Source: Larix kaempferi
Taxonomy: Eukaryota; Streptophyta; Pinopsida; Pinales; Pinaceae
Length of the DNA: 64,000 nt
Direction of reading: 5' to 3'
Assembly (NCBI GenBank): GCA_027924585.1
Contig: BSBM01000007.1
Span: 9,887,501-9,951,500 of the forward strand
The notes under the pieces were generated by a model. The model was not told where the DNA came from. It did no database searches and was given only the letters and a program-made list of their open reading frames with translations. Below, piece by piece: positions 1-11,217 of the stretch; positions within the stretch are counted from its first letter, which is position 1; each line of letters begins with the position of its first letter. The position numbers and the translations under genes were made by a program.

Positions 1-1048
1 TTGTGAGTGACTAGACCTTTCTATGCCCATCCTGGAATAACACTGGAAGGGAAGATGCCTTGAGATACTATGTGATTGTGTAGTAGGTATTCCTTGTGTT
101 GGACATGGTAGGTATTGTGGGTGCCATGTCAACTGAGTGCTGAGATGCCTGCAGTTCTGTGGTTGAACTCACTGGTTTATAAATGCCTCCTTGTTATCCC
201 TGTGTGCTGAAACAACCCCTGTAGGTTGGCTTAGCATGGGTAGGTGCCCTGGAATGCTTGGTAAACCCAACTACAGACTGGTTCAGCACGTGAATGGAGC
301 CTTGACAGTGAGAGAACCTATTATCCCTCCTTAGTGGATACACTGTGGAGCTCGGGGGTGATCTCTCAGCCAAAAGAGTATAGGCTAGACAGAGATCTAA
401 GGTTGGGTGGAATGTTGCTCTCACTTAGCTTTTTGCTTCAGAATTCAAAGATAAGTATTCTGTTATGGTAAATGATGTGGTTTCATTATTATGATGAATG
501 CTTTTATAATCATGGAATTGTTGTATGTATGGTTGACATGAAGTCATGTACAGGCCTGAGTAACAAGCTGAATCCACTATGTGTATTTATCTTGTATTGC
601 AGGAACTAATGCTTGTAATTCTTGCATATGGTAGATGTGTGAGTTAAGTATGTGGATGCATTTTATATGTGATGATGTGTGATGGAGCCCCATTGCTTTG
701 GTAATGAATTTGATGTGTACTAACCCCGTGAAGGAAAGGTATATTTATATTTGATCCTTGAGAAGTTAGAGAAGCCCTGGAAGTGGTTTCAGGAACCTCT
801 GTGGGTTAGATAGCAGGAAGGGACCTTGGCAGGTTGAAGGTTGGAATGTTCAAGTGTGGGTAGGAACAAAAATTCATAGAGGGAAATTAGAAGGTTAGAT
901 GCCTTAGTTGGTCAAGGGGATATCAACATTGGATGGAGCTCTCCAAGAGATTTCCAATGGTACCGACACTGGAGGGAGGAGTTATGCCCCTTGGAAGATT
1001 GGTGAGGTTTCCCTCATAGAGGCAGGATCCAGCAATTCCTGAACCCGT
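1..1048. other. Non-coding stretch, interior of E3
   Basis: I see no supported reading frame, RNA gene or repeat here. The one longer frame (194-424, minus) is short, low in complexity and matches nothing I recognise. Confidence 0.5.
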
Positions 1049-1370
1049 AGTGTCGGACTGCGGGTTGTGGGGTCAGTGACTTGCGGGTTGCGGGGTCAAC
1101 AACTTGCAGGTTTAGGGTGTCGGGTTGCGGGTTGCGGGAATCGAGATTGACCGTTTGGGATTTCCGCATTCCCAAAGCCGAAACCACGGGTTTTGGATGT
1201 CGGGTTTCGGGTTGCGGGAATTGAGATTGACCGTTTGGGATTTCCGCATTCCCGAACCCAAAATCGTGCGTTTCGGGTGTTGAGTTTCGAGTTGCAGGAA
1301 TCGTGACTGACCATTTGGTATTTCTGTACTCCCAAACCCGAAATTGTGGTTGACGGGTTTCGGGATTGTT
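1049..1370 (+). repeat. Degenerate TTNNGGG heptads followed by an 80-bp tandem repeat
   Basis: From 1131 an imperfect 80-bp unit recurs at 1131, 1211 and 1291, each starting GTTGCGGGAA or GTTGCAGGAA, and fades after 1370. The stretch just before it is built of heptads of the form TTNNGGG. At 1115-1138 four GGG runs are separated by 4-nt loops (TGTC, TTGC, TTGC), a textbook G-quadruplex motif. Three overlapping minus-strand frames (1014-1521) are shadows of the repeat: 80 is not a multiple of 3, so the peptide recurs in shifting frames. Confidence 0.8.
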
Positions 1371-1686
1371 GGGTACACAATTTTGCATTGGGATTTCTGT
1401 AATCCTGAATCTGCAACTGCGGGTTGTGGGTTTTGGGATGCGGATTGTGGATTTGAGTTTTATTTTCCAACTGTGTGTATGGGCACATAGTCATGGTTTT
1501 TGGGAAAAAAAAATGGATCACAGTCTCCAGTGATCAGGGAGGTCTGAGGGGACATGACATGCACTTTTGTTCAAACTAGGGTTTGACTTTCCCGGAGTTC
1601 TACCCAACCAAAAATATTGATCCAGGGCTCAAAACTTCGATTTTGAGGAGGGCTATCCAGCCATGCAATTAGAATTCAATAATTCC

Positions 1687-2422
1687 TGTAAAATTAGTCA
1701 CAACAGATCTAATGAACAAGTAAATCAATCACAACAGATGAATATAGAAAATATGGTGTAAAACTGTGCAAAACATGCAGCAGTGCTCAATATCCCAGTA
1801 AGGGTGAATGATTACAATAGAATACAGTAACAATGACTGAGCAATTCGAATTGCCTAAGGAGGTAATTTGAATCACTGAATGGAGTAGATTGACTCCAAC
1901 TAGGAGTCCTCATCATCAATCGGTGGTGGTCATCAATGCACAAGAACCAGTCATCCAGGTGTCAGTCTGAGGCTAACTGAGTGTAACATGTGTAACTGAA
2001 GTGTGTAGCACTGATATAGGGAAGTGGGCTCAGCGGAGGGCGCATGGGAGGCTAACTGAAGTTAGAACAAGTCATCTAGTCAATCTGGAGGTCCAACAGA
2101 AGTGAAACAATCAGTTGGGAGTGAAACTAGCCTCAAATCAGGGAGAATCAGAGCTAACTGAGTGTAACTGAAGTGGAACTGCAGTGCCAGGTGAAGAAGT
2201 GTGCCCTTCTCTGGCAGTAGGTGAGAAGTGGGTGCCTTCCTGACTAGGAGGGATAAAACTCTGAAGTAAGTGGCTCCTGGGTGCTAGAATAAGGTGGCTA
2301 AGGTGCTGGTGGCATCAACCTGGTGACTGGGATGCATGCAAAGTGCATGCAAACCCTAGAATTTGCATGCAAACCCTAATTGCATGCAAGATCCTGAAAA
2401 AGATGATGTGGATATCTGAACA
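1687..2422 (-). repeat. E2 3' LTR (736 bp)
   Basis: Near-identical to 3845-4560. It is 20 bp longer because a GCATGCAAACCCTA-type segment near 2340-2390 is duplicated. It begins TGTAAAATTAG and ends GAACA on the plus strand. Confidence 0.92.
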
Positions 2423-2617
2423 CCCCCCATCAAGCTAGACTATGATGTGCAAAAAATAATATGGGGCCCTGGTAACTAAGACCAAAGGTCACCCCAATAC
2501 AATAATAATCCAAACTAATAACAGTAAATAAACCGAGGAAATGGGGAAAACCTCATAGGAAAAATACCCCCCCTCAAAATGAACTGCAACACACGAAAAG
2601 ATTTAACTGCTCCAAAC

Positions 2618-3649
2618 TCAAATAGATATGTCTGGAGGTATCTTACTCTTGGGAGTAAATGGATTATGCTCCAAAAACATGTGCTTGAATTCTCCATCAG
2701 TGGATGCAAGCGAATGTGGAGACTTTATGAATTTTCTCTTCATACCGAAAATGGTGAGAACAAATCTGAAAATATGAGGATGATCCTGGAACCTGTGATT
2801 CGAACCAAGTGAGGTAGGAATAGCTCCAATCAGATCAAATAGATCTTGAAACTTGAACTTCTTATCAATAGAAGTTAAATAAGCTCCAAAAATAGATGAA
2901 TGGTTTCTTGAGATCTCCTTTGAACCAACAAGGGTGAGATCAAAACCAAAATGAACAAAAAGTACATGAGATTTGAACTCAAGTGAATGGTAGTGCTCTT
3001 CATCTTCATTAAAAATATGAGAAACTTTGCAAATGATAGAACATAAGTTTATAGAAGGCATGCAATCAAGGAGGATGAATGCTTCACCTACAAAATCAGA
3101 TTTTACCTCCAAAACATCAAGTAAATCATTATTCTGCATGCCGGCAAACTCATGTGAAAGAGAGGATTCAAGAACCTCTTCGGAATCTAGAGTATGAGCT
3201 GGTTTATCTTGCTCAGAATTCAAAATAGAAGACTTTGAGAGAATGAGTGTTGAATCTACATTTTATTCTTCATCTTGAACAATGGATGAGGCCAAGACAT
3301 GATCGGAAAGAACACATAAGGAAATCTCATTGGGCTTCTCCAAAAGGCTAGCATGATCCTCTTCTTCCTGCTTTCCAAATTCTCTATTGAGTTGGGCCCA
3401 TAGATCTCTTGGATTTTCAGCAGTAGTATTGAGGTAGCGCATACAAGGAGACATAGCAAGACACATTGTCCCAAAAGCTCTGTCACAATCATTAAGCCAA
3501 TCATTCTCCTCTTCATCGGAATCAAAAACTCTTGTAATACCAATGCACACATCAAAAAGACATTGTCTCTTCAAACATGCAATCATATTTGGTTTCCATT
3601 CATCATAATTGAAGGGAGTAAGAAGATTTTGTGAAGAAGAAGTCTCCAT
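2618..3649 (-). pseudogene. E2 copia-type Gag (UBN2/DUF4219-like), one in-frame stop
   Basis: The frame opens at 3649 (METSSSQNLLTPFNYDEW...) and reads through a single TAA near 3262 into a second open stretch that continues to 2618. The two open parts (128 and 201 codons) are in the same frame. The N-terminal 120 residues have the look of copia capsid proteins of the UBN2/DUF4219 type: NYDEWKPNM near residue 14, a short YLNTT motif, then DLWAQLNREFGKQE. The C-terminal 200 residues are acidic and match nothing I recognise. There is no CCHC knuckle. I infer a Gag once able to form particles and now broken by one nonsense change; the stop could also be a recoded or mis-sequenced codon. Confidence 0.7.
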
Positions 3650-3830
3650 CTCTACATTAACGAATGCAAATGGAGGAAGTAAGAAACTCGCAAATCACAC
3701 ACAAACAAACACTATGTTTCCAGCCTTGCATGCACATGAGATTTTGCATGTCGTTGCTGAAATATCTTAGTGAGCAATTCACTCAATCTTCATGTAGAAC
3801 ACCTGCAGAAAATAAATCTTGTCCTTGCCA

Positions 3831-3844
3831 TGGCTCTGATACCA
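3831..3844 (-). other. E2 primer-binding site, initiator tRNA-Met
   Basis: Read on the minus strand it is TGGTATCAGAGCCA, starting directly after the CA end of the 5' LTR. This fixes the element's orientation. Confidence 0.93.
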
Positions 3845-4560
3845 TGTAAAATTAGTCACAACAGATCTAATGAACAAGTAAATCAATCACAACAGATGAA
3901 TATAGAAAATATGGTGTAAAACTGTGCAAAACATGCAGCAGTGCTCAATATCCCAGTAAGGGTGAATGATTACAATAGAATACAATAACAATGACTGAGA
4001 AATTCAAATTGCCTAAGGAGGTAATTCGAATCACTGAATGGAGTAGCTTGACTCCAACTAGGAGTCCTCATCATCAATCGGTGGTGGTCATCAATGCACA
4101 AGAACCAGTCATCCAGGTGTCAATCTGAGTCTAACTGAGTGTAACATGTGTAACTGAAGTGTGTAGCACTGATATAGGGAAGTGGGCTCAACGGAGGGTG
4201 CATGGGAGGCTAACTGAAGTTAGAACAAGTCATCTAGTAAATCTGGAGGTCCAACGGAAGTGAAACAATCAGTCGGGAGTGAAACTAGCCTCAAATCAGG
4301 GAGAATCGGAGCTAACTGAGTGTAACTGAAGTGGAACTGCGGTGGCAGGTGAAGAAGTGTGCCCTTCTCTGGCAGTAGGTAATAAGTGGGCACCTTCCTG
4401 ACTAGGAGGGATAAAACTCTGAAGTAAGTGGCTCCCGGGTGCTAGAATAAGGTGGCTAAGGTGCTGGAGGCATCAACCTGGTGATTGGGATGCATGCAAA
4501 GTGCATGCAAACCCTAATTGCATGCAAGATCCTAAAAAAGATGATGTGGATATCCGAACA
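3845..4560 (-). repeat. E2 5' LTR (716 bp)
   Basis: Direct repeat of 1687-2422, lacking the 20-bp duplication. It is followed by the TSD ATTCC at 4561. Confidence 0.92.
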
Positions 4561-4642
4561 ATTCCAACTTTTTGCAGAAACCGTAATTTTCACTGGAGGA
4601 TGAGAGAGAGGTATTTTCTCCCTGTGAAAGATGTCCTATTCA

Positions 4643-4659
4643 GGCTAGCTCTGATACCA
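4643..4659 (-). other. E3 primer-binding site, initiator tRNA-Met
   Basis: On the minus strand TGGTATCAGAGCTAGCC follows the LTR end directly. The first 12 bases fit initiator tRNA-Met; the later ones diverge in the same way as in E4. Confidence 0.85.
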
Positions 4660-5161
4660 TGTTAAGTTTTTTACATAAATTCACTAGCAAGATCACTGAA
4701 AGAAAGACAATCACAAGATAGACAAAGATTTACCGCGGGAAACCCTCATGGGGTAGAAAACCCAGCAAATCTTTCCTAAATATAGATAATCAACCAATAC
4801 AAGATGTAGGACTCAATCAAGAGCTCCTTCTCCTCCTATGCATATCTCTCTCTCTCTCATGCGCCAATCACAAGTGAGTGAATGAATGAGATAAGTGAGG
4901 AACAAGCCTCCTCTAATTATACTCATCTCCGAACTAACTTTTCACCCTAATGGGGCCGACCTCTCCTAAGAGAGTCTAATAACCCCTAATAAACTAACTT
5001 AGGGCCAACCCCACATGGGAGATCTAATAACCCTAATTACCACAATCCATCGGAGGAATAAACATTACCGGATACATGATAAAGTCCCGTCGGAGGAATG
5101 TAATATCTCCGGAATAATAAGATACAAATATAATATTCTTAGAACTTACAATATTTCAACA
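4660..5161 (-). repeat. E3 5' LTR (502 bp)
   Basis: Bounded by TG (4660) and CA (5161), with the PBS next to it. It contains two copies of a GGCC(G/A)ACC...TCTAATAACCC module also found in the E4 LTRs. The partner LTR lies outside the window. Confidence 0.75.
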
Positions 5162-5640
5162 ATGTTCACCTACCAAACTCCTTTCATAGTTTGAGTTTTC
5201 CATTTCATGGAGGATTGAAGTGGTGGAGGCACAATTGGAGAGACCCAGTTCTTGGTTCATATTGGTTGCCGACAAGAGGTCGTATATTGTACTTCTTGTT
5301 ATTCATTAATGGAAATGATTATTTTCTCGTCCAAATTGATGTTGTGAATATTGTTAAATTACGTTGGGTTATATTTGCTTATAAGATCATGTATCATGCT
5401 ATTGATTATGCTAATGTCTTTCACATGTTATATGCACTTGCTTGCACTTGTTGTTGAGACTAATCTGCAGGTTCAAGTGTAGAGGTTGAAAGCTCAACAG
5501 GGATCTACTTCAAACATCCGGTTGAAGGTTGGTCTTTTCTCCATTATCTTAGCATTGCATTGGGAATTGAGTCATTTTCTGGTAGTTAACTATCTGTTGT
5601 GGTTTGCCCCAAGCCATTGGAATTTTTCTCCGTAACATGC
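5162..5640. other. Non-coding stretch between E3 and the minisatellite
   Basis: An 88-codon plus-strand frame (5191-5457) is open, but its residues match no family I know and its composition is not gene-like. It may be part of the 3' region of E9, into which E1 was inserted. Confidence 0.4.
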
Positions 5641-5920
5641 CGGAGTCGCAGCTACTAAAATAGAAAAATTTGGCGAGATTTAGCGAACTTGCAGCTGCAA
5701 AAATAGTGAGATTTAGAAATACTTAGCGGAGTTGTAGCTACAAATATAGGGAAATTCGGCAGGATTTGGCGGAGCTGCAGCTGCGGAAATAGGGAATTTT
5801 GACAAGATTTAGTGGACTCGTAGCTGTGAAAATAGGGAAATTTGGCAGGATTTGGTGGAGTTTGTAGCTGCGGAAACAGGGATATTTGGTAGAACTTAGC
5901 ATAGTTGCAGCTGAGAGATA
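5641..5920. repeat. 43-bp tandem repeat, about 6.5 copies
   Basis: Units start at 5641, 5684, 5727, 5770, 5813, 5856 and 5900, so the period is 43 with one 44. The consensus runs CGGAGTTGCAGCTGCGGAAA, then TAGGGAAATTTGGCAGGATT, then TGG. The minus-strand 64-codon frame at 5738-5932 is a by-product of the array. Confidence 0.85.
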
Positions 5921-6005
5921 AAATGTTGGCAAAGCTTAGTTGAGTAATTGGAATTGCAACGTCGTTCGCTTTTATTTCAAGGAGTTGTCAAGAGATAGGA
6001 AGATC

Positions 6006-6010
6006 ACCCA
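6006..6010. repeat. E1 target-site duplication, left (ACCCA)
   Basis: ACCCA here and at 19073-19077, directly outside the two LTRs. Confidence 0.93.
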
Positions 6011-9000
6011 TGTCACATACCCCAATTTTATTAAAATAATGTAATTATTTTTAATATTCCTGAGAACATTATGTTAAATTAAATGCTAAGTAGGAAGGGA
6101 TGACTCAGCAGAGTCTCCAGAAATGGAATGTAAAATCTGAATAATTATTATTAATAAATAAATTATGGAGACAACAGCATGGGAGAGCTGTTAAAAGAGG
6201 TTACTGGTCTAACTGGTGGATGGAATTAGGTGGAAGGACAAAAGACAAGTGGCAGCATCCTCAAACACTTCCTGAGTTGCAGGTGGCAACTTCCCTATAT
6301 TTTGGGGTCATGATTCCCCAAGAAAGTGGAATCTGAGCAGGTGGCTCATTAATGACAGTTAGCCCAACTAAGACCTAGGCAATCTTTTAAATACTACTCA
6401 ATGAACTGAGCTGGGGGTTCAGCAATTGTTCTAGAGGGAGAATACATTCAGGTGAATGCTATTCAGGAGTCCCATTGAGGAAGTGGGGAAAACAGTAAGG
6501 AAGTGTTTTTGAAGCAGGAAGTTGCAGTAACTTGGTTCCAGTATAGCTAATTTGGGCTGAGGGAATTATTGGCCGTACCTAGATTCCAGCCAGTTAGACC
6601 AGAGCAAGCTCGGGGGGTCCTGAGAAGTGCTGTCTGGGCACTCTCCAGGAATTGGTAGGGAGGAACAGCCTCCCATTGCTGTTATTGTCTACCATAGCTA
6701 CAGGTTCTGCCACTCTTCCTGTTGTTGATTTAATTTATTTTCATATGAGATAGACTAGTACAACTATGTTTTTGACTGTATTCAACTTCAGTAAATCAGT
6801 CTCTGTACTCCCTTTTGTTATAAATTTCAGAAACGCAGATGTTATAGAGATTTCCTATTTTATTTAAATAGAGTATTTATCTTATACAGAACCTAATTGT
6901 TACTGTTATAGTTAACAATTACCATGTTTAGGCATATTCTAGAATTCCTGTTAATGGTTCAATAATAGACAGAAATATTAAATAATAGATATTCCAGTAA
7001 TATACCTGCATATATATATGTATAGCATATTTCAGTCAACTTTAGTTTTAGGTCATTCTTATATTGAGTTAACAGATAAACAAAACTCATTTTAAATATA
7101 TTGTTTATACTCAGAACATGTTTGACAGCTATCGATTATCTAAAGAGATGACTGTAACAATATTTCATTGTTACAAGCTTCCACATAATCTTAATCATCT
7201 ACACAGTAGTCAAACACAAACACTTAGCAACTGTATAGTATTATTCTCCTTCAACCTAGTAATTATAATACATTAGCCATGCTTATTATAATAGAATTAA
7301 CAAAGTTGTTTTAAACAAAAACAAACATATTACACAACAGAGAAACTGTCGATGAACGCAACCATCTTTGGCTGTTACAAACCATCTTAAGTTTACACAG
7401 TAATCATATTTATTCTGTACAAATGTTCTTCCTTAGGTAGTCCACAAACCCTACACGGCCGTAGCCTTATATTATTCCTTCGACAGACTGAAAAACAATT
7501 GAAAAGAATGCTTTTTATGACAGACAGAACCTACAGCATCTTAACACATAGTTCTATGTATATATTATTCTATTCATAGTTTTATTTAATAATTATATAG
7601 ATTCAAATAAATTGTTACAACTCGTACCCAGTCACCACCGAGTTAACAATATCATACTTATGCATTGAACACAAAACAAAACCCCCAATTCGCCAGAATA
7701 ACCCTATGCTATTAACTATTACAGACATAGTGGATAAACTTCCACAATCTTTTATTTAATACTCCAAAACGAAGAAAAACGCAGAGAGACAATCATAGGG
7801 TTTCATTTATAACAGAGTTAACATCCATTGCAGGTACCGAAGAATTCATCTATCCTTACAGTTCAAATACTTTTGAATAATTTAACGAAACCCAAAAATG
7901 AACACGGCCATGATAGGCCCAGTAATATATTAAGTATAAATTTTATGCAGCGAGGATGGAACCCTACGCTTAGCAATTACAAAGTACAATAACAGAAACC
8001 CTGGCCTCATACAGTCTGAGCCGTGAAGGGCTCTCCAATAAACATAACAAGGTTTCAACCCTTTCATTCAAACAAAATAACTTATACAGATGATTGCAAC
8101 CATGAACATCAAGTCGTCAAACGACCTCACTACACAGGAGTTTTCCTCCATGACACAACCCTAACCACAAAACCAGCAAAGGAAGAGACAGCCGTGGATA
8201 ACCAGGCTTACCCGGTTGAGCCAGCGTTGGAGAAAGAACCCTGTACACCTTCAGAGCCGCGTGACCAGCACATTCAATGCTGAAAGATGTTAATACACTG
8301 TTTATGCCGAGAGTTTTAAATAATTGTATATCTACACTGCTTGCAAAACAGAAATTGCGAAAATAAGGTTATTTATTACCTGAGCAATGTAGCCGTGGAT
8401 ATTCTGGAAGCCACCGGTGGGAGCAGACACTGAAACCCCCATCACCCTCGTCGGTTGAAAGAGCAAGGAACACCCTCAAACTCTTCCAATGACGGCCACG
8501 ACAGACAAACCTTGCAGACGGAGACCTCAAACTGGAACTGAATCAGTCGAGAAGCAAACCCAAAGCCCAATGGCATCAACTCTCTCATAACCTAAAGACA
8601 TTACCGAGAACCCTATCTCTTACCCACACCAGCACAGTGACGAACTGTAAATAGCTGGGACTTAAACTATAAAGAACAACGAGACCACGAAGCAATAAAA
8701 CTATAGCAGACGCTATCCCCAGAGCCGAGGACATACCCTATTGCCGAATGGAACCTCAAGGCCATAACCACCACACTCTGCACATTGTTACAGTGCCTTC
8801 ATTACAAAACTCAGACAGGGAGGGTTTCATCCTTAGGACCCGAGCCCGAAGGCAACTACAATAACCTGTAGGGTTTCAATAGCAGCTTATATATCGCCCA
8901 TCGCATGGAGGAGATGCAACCACGTAGCACTCAAATAAATCAACGTAGCATGGGTCGAGAACCTATAGTTTCATTGCCAACCAAATAATTATACACCGAT

Positions 9001-10397
9001 TCTTTTTCCAAATCATGTCATATATAAGTCAAACGTATGAGATAACAAATGATATATAATCATTTGGCATATAGCCTTGCATTTGAATCGTCGAGAATCC
9101 CGAGCAATGGGAATGTATAATCACTACAATGATAGAAATAAGAGTTAGTCAACATCATATATGGATTATTCCATAACTTAATAGGGTGGATAATACTTTA
9201 ACATAACTTAGTTATAAATCTTATCCATGGTAAGGGAAGAACATTAGGACTATGACAAAATCAAGTTAATGCACATTTACAATGAAACCAGGGCATAGGT
9301 TAATGTCTTTCGCATATCACTTTACACAAGATGTTGGTCAACTTCAACCCTAGAGTTTTCTCTATGGCCTAGTATGATAAATACAACCATAACACTATAT
9401 AGAATATAAAGTTTGCCAATGTATGGAATATTATGATTATTGTACAATCATTATATATATAAATTAATACCAAGTCATAGATTAATGCCAGGTGCATATT
9501 ACATTTCTATGTTCATATAAGTACCAAGCTAGTCAACCTTCAAATTAAAATGCCTCGTTATTTAATACTTGAATGTTACCAAGTCTTTAAGACAATAAAT
9601 ATATTGCCATTATATACTAGCATCAGAATTGCTATCAATACTATTGTTAACAGTAACAATATGAAAAATAAACCTCTATTATTAAGATGTTGAAATAGAG
9701 CTTCATCTACAGGTGTACATCGTAAAGATAGTTAAAATCAAGGCACCGTCAAGTAACATAAGTTAAACTCTAAGTGGACATTGGACTTCAACGCATAGGA
9801 TCATATTGAAACAACGCTAGAGGCGTCACCTTCTCAACTCGCATTATCAATGCATGAACAAAACAGTAGTCACCGGTATTAAGTTGACAACAGGTCACAT
9901 GATGCAAAGACACTGTTACAGCCAAAAATTCTGATATCACAAATGTTTCATTTTAGTTACAACAGTAACATAGCATAATAATCATAAAAACATAATTATA
10001 ACTGAGACAATGTAAATCTTCGTAACACTTGACGATACTAGCTGAATAAGAAATATCATGACGATCATTAAGTTTTGAAGTATAGGGAGTATTGATGCTC
10101 ACCAAGTTTAACATACAGTGATCCTTACTTCACTGACGCACCTGAGAAACAAAAGACGACGTATGCATTAGCTCGTAAGCTAAGTAAGCCAGTCAACTAC
10201 GACTAGCTCTTCCCTTGCGGTTCAAAACAAAACAATCATTAATTACAATCACCGAAATCAAAGTTTTAATAAAACAGAGTCTTTAAACAGTTTATGTTAG
10301 TTGTTTAAATTAAAACAATATCAGAAATACTACCTAATTAACATTTATTGTTACGAATAAAAATTTTTAAATTTTTCAGAATTAACGGGTTCTGACA
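6011..10397 (+). repeat. E1 5' LTR (4387 bp)
   Basis: Matches 14687-19072 base for base except for a handful of changes. It starts TGTCACATACCCCA and ends GGGTTCTGACA. It would hold the promoter (U3), transcript start and polyadenylation signals, but I could not place these confidently; an alternating TATATATATG tract lies at 7012-7021. It contains one 86-codon frame, listed separately. Confidence 0.95.
8023..8283 (+). other. 86-codon ORF inside the E1 5' LTR
   Basis: It starts at ATG (MKGSPINITRFQ...) and ends PRDQHIQC. The same frame is open in the other LTR. The product is hydrophilic with no signal peptide, membrane segment or motif I recognise. As the LTRs are almost identical, presence in both is not evidence of selection. 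It is probably a chance frame, with a small possibility that it is an LTR-encoded accessory peptide. Confidence 0.25.
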
Positions 10398-10399
10398 TG

Positions 10400-10412
10400 T
10401 GGTATCAGAGCC
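10400..10412 (+). other. E1 primer-binding site, initiator tRNA-Met
   Basis: TGGTATCAGAGCC begins two bases after the LTR ends at 10397 and fits the 3' end of plant initiator tRNA-Met. Confidence 0.95.
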
Positions 10413-10565
10413 AGGTTCAGACACTAGGCCTGGATGTGACTCCACTAAACTTCCGTAAACAGCGATCATAAAAGAAGATTTTGTTTTATTTATAAAATAC
10501 TAACATATATTTCGGTTTAATGTACAGTACAGAAAAATTCTCTTTTCTGAATTTTTCAGACAGAT

Positions 10566-11217
10566 ATGGAAAAACTGGGAGAATATGCTGAGGAGGAATC
10601 TCCCAATGCTGGGACAAGACGGATGTCAAAAGAACTAGAGGCAGAAGAAGAAATTGCTCACACCACTGAGCTGATGCAGACTATAAGAGGATTAAAGACA
10701 GAAATGGAAACGGTTAAGAAGGATAATGAAAGAATTCTAAAGACTCAGGAACAGCTAAATCAGCTATTGATAGAAAAATTTCAAACTGACGGAAGGAGCA
10801 AACCAGCTGACTCAGAAGAAGTTAATCATCCAAGAGGGTCAAAAAGGACAAAACCAACTAAATCTGACAGCAGTTCCTCATCTGAAGAAAGAAGGGATAG
10901 CCAGTTGGAAAGCCAAAAAGAACAGCAATCTGATCGAGTACAAGAAAAAGGAATTTGTTCCCCATAAAAATTTCAAGAATGGCAAAAACGGGAACCACTT
11001 TAATAGTAAAAGTTTCCAAGGAAACAAAAATGGAGCTGTCAGCCATTCAAACAATTACAAAAACAGCAAAGAGACTCCTAATAACCATGGAAACTACATC
11101 AAAAATTTTGAGCGAAAAGAACCTGTCAAGTGCTGGGAATGTAATGGGCCACATTATGCTTCAGTCTGCCCAAACAGAAAGAAACAAGTCAGCAATATTC
11201 ATACTGTTCAAGACGAA
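10566..11217 (+). pseudogene. E1 gag remnant: N-terminal coiled coil plus nucleocapsid knuckle, core deleted
   Basis: A 133-codon frame (10566-10967) opens at ATG after the leader. Residues 25-80 are rich in E, K, L and Q with heptad spacing, a likely coiled coil, followed by a serine/acid-rich tail. The frame then closes. In the +1 frame, continuous with pol, reading resumes with a basic stretch ([17 protein letters not shown]) and a zinc knuckle [13 protein letters not shown] at 11131-11169, spaced CX2CX3HX4C. The central capsid domain usual in such elements, some 200-300 residues, is absent. I infer an internal deletion around 10900-10960 that also shifted the frame. Confidence 0.8.

Larger units (their letters stand above)
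1687..4560 (-). mobile_element. E2: complete non-autonomous Ty1/copia-type LTR retrotransposon (2874 bp)
   Basis: Direct repeats 1687-2422 and 3845-4560 are the LTRs, both TG...CA. ATTCC flanks the element at 1682-1686 and 4561-4565, a perfect 5-bp target-site duplication. The minus-strand PBS at 3831-3844 is exactly complementary to initiator tRNA-Met (TGGTATCAGAGCC). A minus-strand polypurine tract (GATGGGGGG) abuts the 3' LTR at 2423-2430. The 1.42-kb interior encodes only a Gag-like frame, with no protease, integrase or RT, so it must have been moved by another element's enzymes. It sits inside E3. Confidence 0.92.
1..5161 (-). mobile_element. E3: partial Ty1/copia-type LTR element, interrupted by E2
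   Basis: The right boundary is a 502-bp LTR (4660-5161) followed to its left by a minus-strand PBS for initiator tRNA-Met, so the body runs leftward and leaves the window. No gag or pol reading frame is visible in 1-1686 or 4566-4659. The leader sequence around 1575-1680 and 4561-4600 resembles the leader of element E4 (39600-39900), with the same run of short motifs (AGGGTTTGA, CCCAACCAAAA, TTCGATTTT), and the LTRs share a GGCCGACCCC...TCTAATAACCC module. I infer E3 and E4 are related families. The copia assignment rests on that relationship, because E4 has copia RT. Confidence 0.6.

Noticed and set aside
1014-1521. Three overlapping minus-strand frames with repeated peptides as a structural protein
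   Set aside because: They come from an 80-bp DNA repeat whose length is not a multiple of three, so the peptide changes frame in every unit.
5191-5457. 88-codon frame with a hydrophobic C-terminus as a small membrane protein
   Set aside because: No family resemblance, no conserved neighbour, and AT-rich codons typical of chance frames.
10858-11046. Minus-strand 62-codon frame over the E1 gag/pol junction
   Set aside because: It is the shadow of the zinc-knuckle and basic region, which is coding on the plus strand.
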